Part shown: positions 16,607-26,088 of the stretch, one piece after another | Position numbering within the stretch: the first letter of the stretch is position 1 | Layout of the letters: the number at the start of each line of letters is the position of its first letter | Origin: Pandoraea capi | Lineage (GTDB): Bacteria > Pseudomonadota > Gammaproteobacteria > Burkholderiales > Burkholderiaceae | Assembly (NCBI RefSeq): GCF_902459735.1 | Contig: NZ_CABPRV010000002.1 | Coordinates: forward strand, 558,001 to 622,000 | Length of the DNA stretch: 64,000 nucleotides | Reading direction: 5' to 3' | Position numbers and translations under genes: made by a program | The notes under the pieces: model-generated | Databases searched by the model: none | The model's input: only the letters and a program-made list of their open reading frames with translations | What the model was told of the DNA's origin: nothing

Positions 16607-18301
16607 TCATAGATCATCCCCTGTCACATCGCGTCGCGTCGCCAATCGGTCGGCGAGGCGATCGCATCGCGCCGTCAGTTCCGGGTCGCCGAACATGCGA
16701 CACGCCCCTCGCATTCGATGCAGCAGCGCATGTGCCGCATCGATGTCCTCTGCCCGCCGCCGCACCATCAAACGTCGGAACCGTGCCAGATCCTTGGCCA
16801 TTTCGTCGCGCATGATCCGCCGCGCATACGGATCGTTTCGCAAGGGCGCAAGACGTGGCGACGGTGGCCTGCCCGGCGTCTCCGACCCTCCCGGCACTTC
16901 TGCCGCTTGCCCGTGCGTGCCAAACGGCTCGCCCAGCGCAGGCCATCGCACGGCCAGTGTCCGGGACAACCGCTCACGCGAGACCGGCTTCGTCAGCACC
17001 TCGTCGATACCTGCCTCTCGCGCCGCCCGCGCCCCGACCACCGATCCGGTCACTGCGTACACCACCGGCTTGCGACGCCCGAGCACCGGGGCGAGCGCGT
17101 GCAACGTCCGCGCCAGCGCCAACCCGCTCACCCCGTCCAGGTGTACGTCGGTCAGCACGACATCGACGTCGAGCGCGATCCATTGCAGCAACGCATCGGT
17201 CAGGTCTCCGGCGCCAGCCACGTGGCAGCCCAACGAAGTGAGTTGCTCACCGAGAATCCTGCGATTCATCACGTGATCGTCCACGACCAGCGCTTGCAGC
17301 CCCTCGCGTAAGGCAACCTGTGCCACGGGCATTGCAGGCATCCCGGACATCTCGGACATCTCGGGTCTCTCGGCAAGCCCCGCTGCCGTCCCGGTGCCGG
17401 ATGCCGTACCGCCCGATCCTCCGACCGACGGCGTCGTCCCGGCGATGTGCCCGGGCAAGCGTAACGGCACGGAAAGACGGAATCGCGCGCCGCTCGACGA
17501 CGACTCCGCACTGAGCGAGCCCGCCAGACGCTGCGCCCATTGTCGTGCGATCCAGAGACCCAGCCCCGTGCCCTGCACCGAAGGATCCGCTCGCGCGAAG
17601 GCCGCGAACACCGCGTTCTCCATACCTACGGGAATTCCCGGGCCAGTATCCGAGACGTGGATCGTCAGCCATCCCGAAAACGGTGCCAGTTCAACACCAG
17701 GCTCACCTCGCGATTGCGCCTCCCATGCCACCCGGACCACCACCCCGCCACACATCGTGTATTTCAACGCATTGTCGAGCAACGTCCGCAGAATCTGGCG
17801 CAACCGCGTCGCGTCTCCCCAAAGGAAAACGGGGACGTCGTGCGCGATCTCACAGGTCAGATCGAGCCCTTTGGCATTGGCTTTCCCAAAGAACGCATCG
17901 ACCTCGGTATCCAGACACGAGCGGACCTCGAACCTCGCCTCTCGCAACGGTAGCTGTGCCATCTCCCCCCGGCCGAGTTCGAGCACGTCGTCCACCGCCC
18001 CCGCCAGCGCATCGAGCATGCTCCGCATGCTGCCCAACCGCTTGCGAGGCGCGCGCGCATGCTCGGGTGCACGGCTACGTGCATCGCCGAGCCCATCGTC
18101 CATGAGACCCGCGTCGTCCCATAGCGCATCGAGATGTCCCTGCAACACCTGCAGCGGTGCGCGCAATTCGTGCACCAGTGCCATGCGGAACGTATCCGCA
18201 TTGCCATTCCTTACATCGTCTTTCGACGAACCGTCATCACTTAGTGCGTAGCACCCCGCGTCGGAGCTTGCGTGTCTGAACTTGAATTTGTCGAGATTCA
18301 T
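16607..18301 (-). CDS. Cytoplasmic hybrid histidine kinase with receiver and HPt-like domain (BvgS/EvgS-type C-terminus)
   Basis: A 564-residue protein with no signal peptide, membrane segment or PAS/GAF-like input domain visible. Order: short N-terminus; dimerisation helix with phospho-acceptor His44 (VHELRAPLQVL); ATPase domain with Asn177 (LLDNALKY), DTGPGIP and GTGLGLWIA; a Gly/Ser/Met-rich linker (about 282-330); receiver with VVDDH at 339-343, phospho-acceptor Asp385 (LTDVH) and Lys438; and a C-terminal HPt-like helix bundle with candidate His528 (LLHRMRGAC). All parts of a phosphorelay are present except input and output. No separate response regulator lies beside it; a chemoreceptor gene is divergent. 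No good ribosome site precedes the chosen start. Confidence 0.82.
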   Translation of the reverse strand: MNLDKFKFRHASSDAGCYALSDDGSSKDDVRNGNADTFRMALVHELRAPLQVLQGHLDALWDDAGLMDDGLGDARSRAPEHARAPRKRLGSMRSMLDALAGAVDDVLELGRGEMAQLPLREARFEVRSCLDTEVDAFFGKANAKGLDLTCEIAHDVPVFLWGDATRLRQILRTLLDNALKYTMCGGVVVRVAWEAQSRGEPGVELAPFSGWLTIHVSDTGPGIPVGMENAVFAAFARADPSVQGTGLGLWIARQWAQRLAGSLSAESSSSGARFRLSVPLRLPGHIAGTTPSVGGSGGTASGTGTAAGLAERPEMSEMSGMPAMPVAQVALREGLQALVVDDHVMNRRILGEQLTSLGCHVAGAGDLTDALLQWIALDVDVVLTDVHLDGVSGLALARTLHALAPVLGRRKPVVYAVTGSVVGARAAREAGIDEVLTKPVSRERLSRTLAVRWPALGEPFGTHGQAAEVPGGSETPGRPPSPRLAPLRNDPYARRIMRDEMAKDLARFRRLMVRRRAEDIDAAHALLHRMRGACRMFGDPELTARCDRLADRLATRRDVTGDDL

Positions 18302-18573
18302 CGCGTCATTGACGCCTCATCACGATTCGCGCGTTTCGGCGTACTGAAGAAACTGAAGAGTCATCAAGTCTGGCCGTTTGCGCGACGCTTGCGACTGCGC
18401 AAATTCCGAACTTTTTTCGCCGCGGCCGCACTTTCGGAATCGCCCGAGCCCGAATGTCTCAAGTTCTGGTTCCCATGTGCCGATAATCCCTATGCCCCGT
18501 CTTGCACTCTCCGATGGACGGGGAGGCCGTGCATTCTCCTGGCACGGCCTGGGCATTCAATCCATCGATCCAT

Positions 18574-20217
18574 ATGTATAAGAACATTACGATTCGGGCC
18601 AGTCTGACGCTGGTTCTAGGTTTGCTTGGTGCACTTCTCGTTCTCGTCAGCGTGCTGGGCCTGCAGGCACTGGGCTCCAGCAACGAATCCCTGAGCAAAA
18701 TGGCCACGGAAGACACCCCCGCGCTGGCCGAACTCAAAGGGACCGGCGAGCAGATTCTTCGTACGCGCCTGTCGATGGCGACTTATGCGTCGTACGTCAG
18801 CCTCGGGGCAAATCCCGAGGAATCGGAAAAAGTCCTCAAGCGGGGGACGCAATACATCGCCACATCCGACGCCCTCTGGAACGATTATCTGAAACGTCCC
18901 AAAGAAGATGCGCACGAAGCGGAGTTGGCGAAATCGGCCGACGAAAAGCGCCGTGCCTTTTTCGATAAGGTGGTCACGCCCGCGCTCAACGCCCTGAAGC
19001 AGGGAGACGTTGCCGGCTTCCACCAGATTCAGGCACGCGTCGCGCCGGCGGCCTATAACGGCGTCGAGTCGCTCATGCGCGAATTGCAGGACATTCAGGT
19101 CGCGCGTCAAAAGGCACGCTACGAAGCCGCGCAGGCCCGTTACAACGTCATGCGTATCGCCATGGGCGCCACCCTTGCGGTTGCGCTGTTGCTGGCACTG
19201 TGGGGCCGCGCCATGCTCGCTCGCGCCGTGCTGCGCCCGATTCGCGAAGTCATCGCGTATTTCGAGCGCATGGCTGCCGGCGATCTGAGCCAGCGCATCG
19301 AACAGCGCACCCGCAACGAGATGGGCCAGTTGTTCGGCGCACTCGGCCGCATGCGCGACGGCCTCGCCACCACGGTCGGCACCGTGCGCGAGAGCACCGA
19401 AGCCATTCACGGCAGCGCTCGCGAAATCGCCGATGGCAATGCCGATCTGTCGCGTCGCACCGAATCACAGGCGTCGTCGCTGGAAGAAACGGCCGCGAGC
19501 ATGGAAGAGCTGACCGCCGTCGTCAAACAGAACGCCGAGAACGCCCGCGCCGCGAGCCAGTTGGCGGTGACGGCGTCGGAAACCGCTTCACGCGGTGGCG
19601 ACGTGGTTCAGGAAGTCGTGACGACGATGCGCGACATCGCCGAAGCCTCGCAAAAGGTCAGCGACATCCTCACGGTGATCGATGGCATCGCCTTCCAGAC
19701 GAACATCCTGGCGCTGAACGCCGCCGTGGAAGCCGCGCGTGCCGGCGAGCAGGGCCGCGGCTTCGCCGTGGTCGCAGGAGAAGTGCGTACGTTGGCGCAA
19801 CGCAGCGCGTCGGCCGCCAAGGAAATCAAGGGATTGATCGAAGCGTCGAGCAACCGTGTGGAGGCCGGCACCCGTCTGGTCGAGCGCGCCGGTGCGACGA
19901 TGTCGGAGGTCGTGCAGTCCGTCAAGCGGGTGACCGACATCATGGGCGAGATTTCGGCCGCCAGCGTCGAGCAGTCGAGCGGTATCGAACAGGTCAACAT
20001 GGCGGTCACGCAGATGGACGAGATGACGCAGCAGAACGCGGCACTCGTCGAAGAAGCCTCGGCCGCCGCGGCAGCCCTCGAGACGCAGGCCGCCCGTCTG
20101 CGCGAATCCGTGGCACTGTTCCGCCTTTCGGCGCACGAAGCCGCACATATGCCGGTGATCGGCGCCGCCGATCCGACCTTGAGCACTGCCCCCGGCTCGC
20201 TGGCACTCGCCGCCTGA
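18574..20217 (+). CDS. Methyl-accepting chemotaxis protein
   Basis: A 547-residue chemoreceptor starting MYKNITIRAS; an earlier ATG at 18502 would put 24 unlikely residues before the first membrane helix. TM1 spans about 11-33, the periplasmic four-helix-bundle domain about 34-194, TM2 about 195-216, HAMP 218-270, and the cytoplasmic signalling hairpin tip about 371-405 (TNILALNAAVEAARAGEQGR). It signals to CheA/CheW to steer flagella. No C-terminal CheR-binding pentapeptide is visible. No che genes lie nearby, so it is an orphan receptor gene with unknown ligand. Confidence 0.92.
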   Translation: MYKNITIRASLTLVLGLLGALLVLVSVLGLQALGSSNESLSKMATEDTPALAELKGTGEQILRTRLSMATYASYVSLGANPEESEKVLKRGTQYIATSDALWNDYLKRPKEDAHEAELAKSADEKRRAFFDKVVTPALNALKQGDVAGFHQIQARVAPAAYNGVESLMRELQDIQVARQKARYEAAQARYNVMRIAMGATLAVALLLALWGRAMLARAVLRPIREVIAYFERMAAGDLSQRIEQRTRNEMGQLFGALGRMRDGLATTVGTVRESTEAIHGSAREIADGNADLSRRTESQASSLEETAASMEELTAVVKQNAENARAASQLAVTASETASRGGDVVQEVVTTMRDIAEASQKVSDILTVIDGIAFQTNILALNAAVEAARAGEQGRGFAVVAGEVRTLAQRSASAAKEIKGLIEASSNRVEAGTRLVERAGATMSEVVQSVKRVTDIMGEISAASVEQSSGIEQVNMAVTQMDEMTQQNAALVEEASAAAAALETQAARLRESVALFRLSAHEAAHMPVIGAADPTLSTAPGSLALAA

Positions 20218-20266
20218 CGCTCAGCTTCATGGCGAACCCGGAGGACAGTGACGGAGCGCCCTCCCC

Positions 20267-20302
20267 CTGCTGCCGCCTGCGCCCTCTGGCGTACGGCAGC
20301 AG
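20267..20302. terminator. Hairpin between convergent chemoreceptor and acylphosphatase genes
   Basis: CTGCTGCCG (20267-20275) pairs with CGGCAGCAG (20294-20302); a small CGCC/GGCG stem lies in the loop. There is no T-tract, so intrinsic termination is uncertain, but its position between two convergent stops suits a terminator. Confidence 0.4.
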
Positions 20303-20328
20303 GCATCCGGCGCCGTCCTTCAGTCGTT

Positions 20329-20613
20329 TCAGATACTGGCGCGCTGCTCGAACCCCGTGAGCGGCGACTCCGCCACCCATGCCTTGTCGACGTCGCAAGA
20401 CGACACCTGCGCCCCTCGCGGCCCCTGCCGCATCCACTCGCACAGCGCCAGCAACTGCGCCGCCTCGCCTTGCGCAATGGCTTCCACCGTGCCGTCACGG
20501 CGATTGCGAACCCATCCGGCCAGCCCGAGCCTGCGCGCCTCGACCACGCATGCCGCGCGGTAACCCACGCCTTGCACCAGTCCATGCGCCACGATTTGCC
20601 ACGTTGCGGTCAT
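20329..20613 (-). CDS. acyP: Acylphosphatase
   Basis: A 94-residue protein, exactly the family size. It hydrolyses acyl phosphates such as acetyl phosphate. The active site is complete: Arg19 in VQGVGYR and Asn37 in WVRNRRDGTVE. Start MTATWQIVAH is chosen because AGGAGGGGCA precedes it; a longer frame would add 16 residues. It stands alone between a terminator and the convergent chemoreceptor gene. Confidence 0.92.
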   Translation of the reverse strand: MTATWQIVAHGLVQGVGYRAACVVEARRLGLAGWVRNRRDGTVEAIAQGEAAQLLALCEWMRQGPRGAQVSSCDVDKAWVAESPLTGFEQRASI

Positions 20614-20666
20614 TGCCCCTCCTGCATGCCTGCGGGATAACGAAAAATCACGGGAAATCACGAGAA

Positions 20667-20692
20667 AAGGGCCCGATGATCATCGAGCCCTT
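20667..20692 (-). terminator. Terminator after the PepSY/flavoprotein reductase gene
   Basis: AAGGGC (20667-20672) pairs with GCCCTT (20687-20692), with an inner CGATG/CATCG stem and one mismatch. Read leftwards it runs into TTTTC. It separates the reductase gene from acyP. Confidence 0.75.
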
Positions 20693-20733
20693 CATTCACG
20701 CTTCACTTACGTTAGCACACCATCGATGCCCGT

Positions 20734-23337
20734 CTAATAGATGTCGCGACGGTAGCGGCCTTGCGCCGAGAGATCGAGGAGCGTGTCGGCGCCGATCGCA
20801 TCTGCGAGCGCGGCATCGACGGCCGGTGCCATGCCTGCGAGGCTGCCGCAGACGTAAATGGATGCACCATCGGCCACCCACTGCGCAATCGCTTGCGCTG
20901 ACTCGCGCACGTGATCCTGAACGTAGACCCGCTCGGCCTGATCGCGCGAATAGATACGGTCCAGCCGTGCAATGCCGCCCTGCGCTTCCCACGCGCGCAA
21001 CGTCTCGTCGTGAAAGGCGTCATGACTGGCCTGACGTTCGCCGAAGATCAACCAGTTGCGGACATGTCCCTGCGCAATCCGTGCGCAAAGATGGGCGCGT
21101 AACCCTGCCAGCCCCGTCCCGTTGCCGATCAGAATCATGCCGCTGGCGTCTGACGGCCCGTGGAAGCCGGGGTTCGGACGCACACGCATCGTCACGCCTT
21201 CGCCCAGCGCCGCCCCGTGAGTCAGCCAGCCGGAACCGAGGCCCAGCGTGCCGTCGGCATTACGCGTCTGACGTACGAGCAGCATCAACTTACCCTCTGC
21301 CGGCGTCGACGCAATGGAGTACTCCCGCTCGGGCAACGGCGCCAGACGCGACAGCCAGTCCTGTAAATCGACGCCCGCCGGCGGGGCGGTCTCGGGCAGC
21401 ACGCGCTCCCGAAGGGCCTCGCCCAGCAACGCCTCACGTCCGGCCACGCTCACGCGCACATCAGGCGCCCAGACGCTGCCGGCCAGGAAGGTGTCGATAT
21501 GCTCGGCCGTATGTCGCGGCAACACTTCGACGAGATCACCCGCCACCCACTTGGCCCCCTGCGGCGGCGTGAAGGCCAGATGGTAGGCCGGCAAGCCCGT
21601 GCTGCCGGGGTTGAGTTCTTCTCGTTCGGCCAACGTCCATGACTGGAAACGCGAACCGTCGTCGGTCTTCAACGCCACCAGCGGACGCCCAAGCCACTCG
21701 CCCAACCGTTCCTGCCAGTTGGCCCACGCGCCGGGATCGCCGCGATCGACCTCGATCGGCTCGAACGCCGCCACACCGCCCTGCGCACGCAACCAGCCGT
21801 CGAGCTTGCGCCCGAACCCGCAGAATGTGTCGTAATGGCTGTCGCCCAGCGAGAGCATCGCGAAACGCAGCGTCGGCAGCGCCATCGCCTGATTCATCAA
21901 TTGTTGCGAGAAGCGACGCGCGCTGTCGGGCGGTTCGCCGTCACCGAACGTGCTGACGATGAACAAGGCCCGCCTGGCCGCCCCAAGCTGCGCCTGACCG
22001 ATGCGCGCCAGCGGCTGAATCTGCGCCGGAACGCCTGCACCTTGCAGCATGCCGGCCGTCTGCCAGGCCAGCCCTTCGGCCACACCGCTCTGGCTGGCGT
22101 AACCGATCAACACGCCGTCTTCCGCGAAGGCGCCGGAAGGTGCGCCGTTCGGCGCCTTCGGAGCGTCTGTGACCTGTGCCGGGCGCGCGGCTGCCAAAGC
22201 CCGCTTCTTCTTGCGACGATCGAGATACAACATCCAGCCCGTGACGAAGAACACCGGCATCATCAGGCTCGACAGCATCATGACGATGATGCCCGGCGTG
22301 CCGAAGAAACTGCCACGATGCAGCGCGTAGATGCTCGTCATCAACTGGCCGCCGGTCGTCTTCTGCGCGTAACGCTCTTCGTGACGAATCTCACCCGAGG
22401 CCGGTTCGATGTCCATCCGGCTAAAGGCGCGCTCATGCGGCACGGACGAATCGAGCCACGTCATTTGCAGCGGACCGCCGGGCTTCTGCGACGGACGCAG
22501 GTAGACCTTCGTGTAGTCCGGCACGCGTGTGGTGAAGCTGCTCCACACGGCGCCCATCTCGTCGGAAGACGTCGACGCCAGATCGGGCAGCGCCTTTTTC
22601 GCCTCGCCCTTCTTGGCCATCTTCGGCTTTTCGGGGGCGCGGTTACGCACCGGCTGGGCAACGCCCGCCATCGAGAACAGCATGCCGCGCCACCAGTCGT
22701 ACGACCAGTAAAGCCCCGTCGTCGCGCTCAGCAGATAAGGCACGAGCACCACGGTGCCGATGACCGCGTGCAGATTCCAGAGGAACGGGCGGCCGCGCTT
22801 CTTGAAATCGATGTGAAACCACGCGCGCCAGTTGCCGATGCGACGCGGCCAGCGCAGGTACAAACCGCTCAGCGCCAGCAGGAACAGCAGCAGCGTGGCC
22901 GCGCCAGTGATCTGTTTGCCGATGCCATCCACCGTCAGGAAGCGGTGAATGTCCATGATGAAACGGAACACGACGTCCGCCTGCGAACGGCCGAGCATCT
23001 GGCCGGTGTAGGGATCGACGAAGTACGTCTCGCCGCGCGTGCCGTCACCGATCGACAGGCGCACGCCGACGGCATCTTCGGGCGCTCGCATCACCGTGAT
23101 GAGCAGAATGCGGCGATCCGGCACCGCGTCGTGCACGCGTGCAACCAGCTCAGGAATGGGAAGACGACTCGAAGTGCCTGCGTCGGGCACGGCCACCGTC
23201 ATGACACCCGGGCTGAACGCGCGGGTGAGTTCTTCGTAATACGACAGCAGCGCGCCGGTCAGGCCGACCACTGCCAGCACCAGCCCGGCGGTAATGCCGA
23301 AGAACCAGTGCAACTGAAACCACAGTCTTTTCATCAT
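20734..23337 (-). CDS. PepSY membrane domain fused to flavodoxin/FNR sulfite-reductase-like flavoprotein (probable ferrisiderophore reductase)
   Basis: An 867-residue fusion. Residues 1-375 are a PepSY-associated membrane region with four long hydrophobic segments (about 12-33, 143-162, 190-212, 345-372) and histidines that could bind haem. Residues 407-550 are a flavodoxin domain (LIGYASQSG; LSLGDSHYDTF). Residues 560-867 are an FAD/NAD(P)H reductase of CysJ type with REYS (671-674) for flavin and GNGTGLAGLR for the nucleotide. It should pass electrons from NADPH through FAD and FMN across the inner membrane. A Fur-box-like sequence about 105 bp upstream argues for a role in reducing ferric siderophores. 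Start at 23337 gives MMKRLWFQLH. Confidence 0.83.
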   Translation of the reverse strand: MMKRLWFQLHWFFGITAGLVLAVVGLTGALLSYYEELTRAFSPGVMTVAVPDAGTSSRLPIPELVARVHDAVPDRRILLITVMRAPEDAVGVRLSIGDGTRGETYFVDPYTGQMLGRSQADVVFRFIMDIHRFLTVDGIGKQITGAATLLLFLLALSGLYLRWPRRIGNWRAWFHIDFKKRGRPFLWNLHAVIGTVVLVPYLLSATTGLYWSYDWWRGMLFSMAGVAQPVRNRAPEKPKMAKKGEAKKALPDLASTSSDEMGAVWSSFTTRVPDYTKVYLRPSQKPGGPLQMTWLDSSVPHERAFSRMDIEPASGEIRHEERYAQKTTGGQLMTSIYALHRGSFFGTPGIIVMMLSSLMMPVFFVTGWMLYLDRRKKKRALAAARPAQVTDAPKAPNGAPSGAFAEDGVLIGYASQSGVAEGLAWQTAGMLQGAGVPAQIQPLARIGQAQLGAARRALFIVSTFGDGEPPDSARRFSQQLMNQAMALPTLRFAMLSLGDSHYDTFCGFGRKLDGWLRAQGGVAAFEPIEVDRGDPGAWANWQERLGEWLGRPLVALKTDDGSRFQSWTLAEREELNPGSTGLPAYHLAFTPPQGAKWVAGDLVEVLPRHTAEHIDTFLAGSVWAPDVRVSVAGREALLGEALRERVLPETAPPAGVDLQDWLSRLAPLPEREYSIASTPAEGKLMLLVRQTRNADGTLGLGSGWLTHGAALGEGVTMRVRPNPGFHGPSDASGMILIGNGTGLAGLRAHLCARIAQGHVRNWLIFGERQASHDAFHDETLRAWEAQGGIARLDRIYSRDQAERVYVQDHVRESAQAIAQWVADGASIYVCGSLAGMAPAVDAALADAIGADTLLDLSAQGRYRRDIY

Positions 23338-23691
23338 TGTTGTCGTCCGACGCACGTCCGTACGCCGGAGATGGCGCGTGCGTGGCAGGTGTGCCGTGCC
23401 ACACGTCCCCGATGGACCACTATGCGGCAATTAGCGAATGTTATTGCAAACGATTCTCATATTCAATAGTGACTTACCTTTCTACGGCTTGTCAGACTCG
23501 TCTGACAGGAATTTCATACCTAAGACGACGCCCTGTCGCTTTTTGAACGGTTAGGATGGGTTCATCTGCGCGGATGTCCGCGCTCCCGCCCATCAAACCG
23601 CCGCACGCCACGCCTCGTCTGCCCACTCCCTAGCCCATTTTCTGGACCTGGAACGACCTGTCGACCTGCGGCACGACAGCGACGGAGTGCC
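23338..23691. other. 354-bp divergent intergenic region between the iron reductase and otsB
   Basis: It must hold the promoters of the leftward reductase gene and the rightward otsBA operon. An AT-rich core (about 23430-23530) contains a Fur-box-like site, listed separately. No small gene is convincing in the remainder. Confidence 0.6.
23441..23464 (-). promoter_or_regulatory. Fur-box-like operator upstream of the fused reductase gene
   Basis: The AT-rich stretch TTATTGCAAACGATTCTCAT (23441-23460) reads on the minus strand as ATGAGAATCGTTTGCAATAA, close to the Fur consensus GATAATGATAATCATTATC (shared TGAGAAT and TTGCAAT-like parts). It lies 104 bp upstream of the reductase start. This predicts repression by Fe-Fur and induction in low iron. 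Confidence 0.6.
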
Positions 23692-24558
23692 ATGCAACCC
23701 CTAGCGTCTTCCCCTCCTGCCTTGCCAACGATGACGCCATCGGCATCATCGGTCACCACGACGCCTGCCGACACCTGCGTCGTCGACATTACCAAGGTGG
23801 CATTCTTTTTCGATCTGGACGGTACGCTGGCGCCGCTCGCGCCACGCCCCGACGCCGTCAAGCTGCCGCGCGACACCGCGCGCGTCCTCGCCAGTCTGTT
23901 CGAGCGCACGCATGGCGCCGTCGCCGTGGTCTCGGGGAGGGCCATCGACGATATCGACGGCCTGCTCGCCCCACTGCGCCTGCCCACCGCAGGACTGCAC
24001 GGCGCCGAGCTCCGCCACGCGCACGGCCTGTTGCTTCGCGCCGAGGGCCATGCCGCCGACACCGAGCGCATCGCCGCGATGGCCGCGCCGCTGCACGCCC
24101 TCGTCGCACAACACCCGGGCCTGCTGCTCGAGAACAAGGGCAGCGCGCTGGCACTGCACTATCGCGGTGCGCCGGAACTGGCGGGCGTCGCGCGCGACAC
24201 CATGCGCGCACTGGCCGAGCTGCACGCCGAGGACTTCTCGCTCCAACCGGGAAAACTGGTCTTCGAACTGCGTCCACGCCATGTCAGCAAAGGGCGCGCC
24301 ATCACGACGCTTTTGCAGGAAGCCCCGTTCGCCGGACGCACGCCGCTCTTTGCCGGCGACGACCTCACGGACGAGGCCGGATTCGCCGACGTGAATGCCC
24401 TGGGCGGCATCACGATCAAGATCGGGGACGGGGAGACATGCGCCCATCATCGTCTGCCAACGCCGGAGGCACTTACCGCCTGGCTGCTGACGCTGCATCG
24501 GCCGTCCTCGCCCGCACCACCGTCCCCACCCCAATCCTCACAGGAGACAGACGTATGA
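23692..24558 (+). CDS. otsB: Trehalose-6-phosphate phosphatase
   Basis: A 288-residue HAD-family phosphatase that removes phosphate from trehalose 6-phosphate. The nucleophile is Asp41 and the acid/base Asp43 in FFFDLDGTLAPLAP; later motifs VVSGR and FAGDDLTDEAGF complete the site. The first 30 residues are Ser/Thr/Pro-rich and may be partly non-native start extension. The stop overlaps the otsA start by 4 bp (ATGA), so the two trehalose enzymes are translationally coupled, with phosphatase first. Confidence 0.93.
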   Translation: MQPLASSPPALPTMTPSASSVTTTPADTCVVDITKVAFFFDLDGTLAPLAPRPDAVKLPRDTARVLASLFERTHGAVAVVSGRAIDDIDGLLAPLRLPTAGLHGAELRHAHGLLLRAEGHAADTERIAAMAAPLHALVAQHPGLLLENKGSALALHYRGAPELAGVARDTMRALAELHAEDFSLQPGKLVFELRPRHVSKGRAITTLLQEAPFAGRTPLFAGDDLTDEAGFADVNALGGITIKIGDGETCAHHRLPTPEALTAWLLTLHRPSSPAPPSPPQSSQETDV

Positions 24559-25973
24559 GTCGCTTAGTCATCGTGTCGAACCGAGTTGCCCCCATGACGG
24601 AGGGCAAACCGACGGCCGGCGGTCTGGCCATCGGCGTGTTCGACGCGCTCAAGGACACCGGAGGCATGTGGTTCGGCTGGAACGGCGAGATCGATGCGGC
24701 ACCGGCCAGCGCGCCGGAGATCACGCACCGCAACAACGTGACCTTCGCCACCGTCCCACTCACGCGCCGCGACTACAACACGTACTATCGCGGCTTCTCC
24801 AACGCGACCCTGTGGCCGACCTTTCACTATCGCGACGACCTCACGCGTTACCAGCGCGACGACTACAACGGGTATCGTCACGTCAACGCCCGCTTTGCCG
24901 CCCTGCTCGCGCCGCTGCTCGAACGCGACGACCTCATCTGGGTACACGACTATCATCTGCTGCCGTTCGCACAGGCGTGCCGTCAGATCGGCGTGCAGCA
25001 GCGACTCGGCTTCTTTCTTCACATCCCGTTCCCGTCACCGCAGGTGCTCATGACGGTGCCACCGCACGAAGCCCTCGTACGGGCCATGTGCGAATACGAT
25101 CTCGTCGGCTTCCAGACCGAAACCGACCGAACGGCCTTCACCGACTACCTGCTGCGACACGCCGGCGCGAAGATGAACGCCGACGGCTCGATCACCGCCT
25201 ACGAACGCACCCTGCGCACGGGCGTCTACCCCATCGGCGTCTATCCGGACGAAATTCAGAAGCAGGCCACCGCCCGCGCGACCGTCAAGCACATCCTCGA
25301 TCTCAAGCAGGGTTTGCAGGAACGCAAACTGATCATGAGCGTGGATCGTCTCGACTATTCGAAGGGGATGCTTGAGCGTTTTCGTGCGTTCGAGCGACTG
25401 CTGGAACTCTGGCCGAACCAGCAAGGCACGGTCAGTTTCGTGCAGGTCGCGCCGCCGAGCCGGTCGGATGTCGCCGGTTACGGCGAGATCCGACGCCAGT
25501 TGGAGACCGAGGCCGGGCACATCAACGGACGCTTCTCCGATCTCGCGTGGACGCCGCTGCGCTACATCAACAAGCGCTACGATCACGAAGTGCTGATGTC
25601 GTTCTTCCGCGCCTCGCAAGTGGGGTACGTCACACCGCTGCGCGACGGCATGAACCTTGTCGCGAAGGAATATGTCGCGTCGCAGGATCCGGCCGACCCC
25701 GGTGTGCTGGTGCTCTCCTGTTTCGCAGGGGCCGCACAGGAGCTGGACGGCGCGCTGATCGTTAATCCTTATGACATCGACGGAATGGCGGAAGCGTTAC
25801 GCTCTGCACTGAACATGTCGCTGTCCGAGCGCCAGTCGCGCCACGAGAGCATGATGATGGCATTGCGCAAGCACGATCTATCGACGTGGCGCGACCGATT
25901 CATTACCGATCTGCGCGCGCCGGCAGTCGCGACGCCGGCGCTACTGCGTTGCGCCCAACCCGCCGCCGCCTGA
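24555..25973 (+). CDS. otsA: Trehalose-6-phosphate synthase
   Basis: A 472-residue GT20 glycosyltransferase. It joins UDP-glucose (or a related nucleotide sugar) and glucose 6-phosphate to trehalose 6-phosphate. Family motifs are complete: VSNRVAP at the N-terminus, [27 protein letters not shown] with the Arg/Lys that bind phosphate, and [16 protein letters not shown]. Together with otsB it makes trehalose as an osmoprotectant. It starts inside the otsB stop (ATGA). No osmotic regulator is adjacent. Confidence 0.95.
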   Translation: MSRLVIVSNRVAPMTEGKPTAGGLAIGVFDALKDTGGMWFGWNGEIDAAPASAPEITHRNNVTFATVPLTRRDYNTYYRGFSNATLWPTFHYRDDLTRYQRDDYNGYRHVNARFAALLAPLLERDDLIWVHDYHLLPFAQACRQIGVQQRLGFFLHIPFPSPQVLMTVPPHEALVRAMCEYDLVGFQTETDRTAFTDYLLRHAGAKMNADGSITAYERTLRTGVYPIGVYPDEIQKQATARATVKHILDLKQGLQERKLIMSVDRLDYSKGMLERFRAFERLLELWPNQQGTVSFVQVAPPSRSDVAGYGEIRRQLETEAGHINGRFSDLAWTPLRYINKRYDHEVLMSFFRASQVGYVTPLRDGMNLVAKEYVASQDPADPGVLVLSCFAGAAQELDGALIVNPYDIDGMAEALRSALNMSLSERQSRHESMMMALRKHDLSTWRDRFITDLRAPAVATPALLRCAQPAAA

Positions 25974-26088
25974 CGGCCCGGCCGACGACGTAATCGTCTG
26001 ACGCCGGCCTGTCCCGTGGCGGACCCTTGTTGGTTTTTTATCGCCCCAGGGGCAGAAAGGCGGCGGCAGAAGCCCTCGGGAGACTGCC

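Noticed and set aside
21835-23469. A 544-codon open frame antisense to the PepSY reductase gene
   Set aside because: No recognisable motif; codon pattern is the complement of the real gene.
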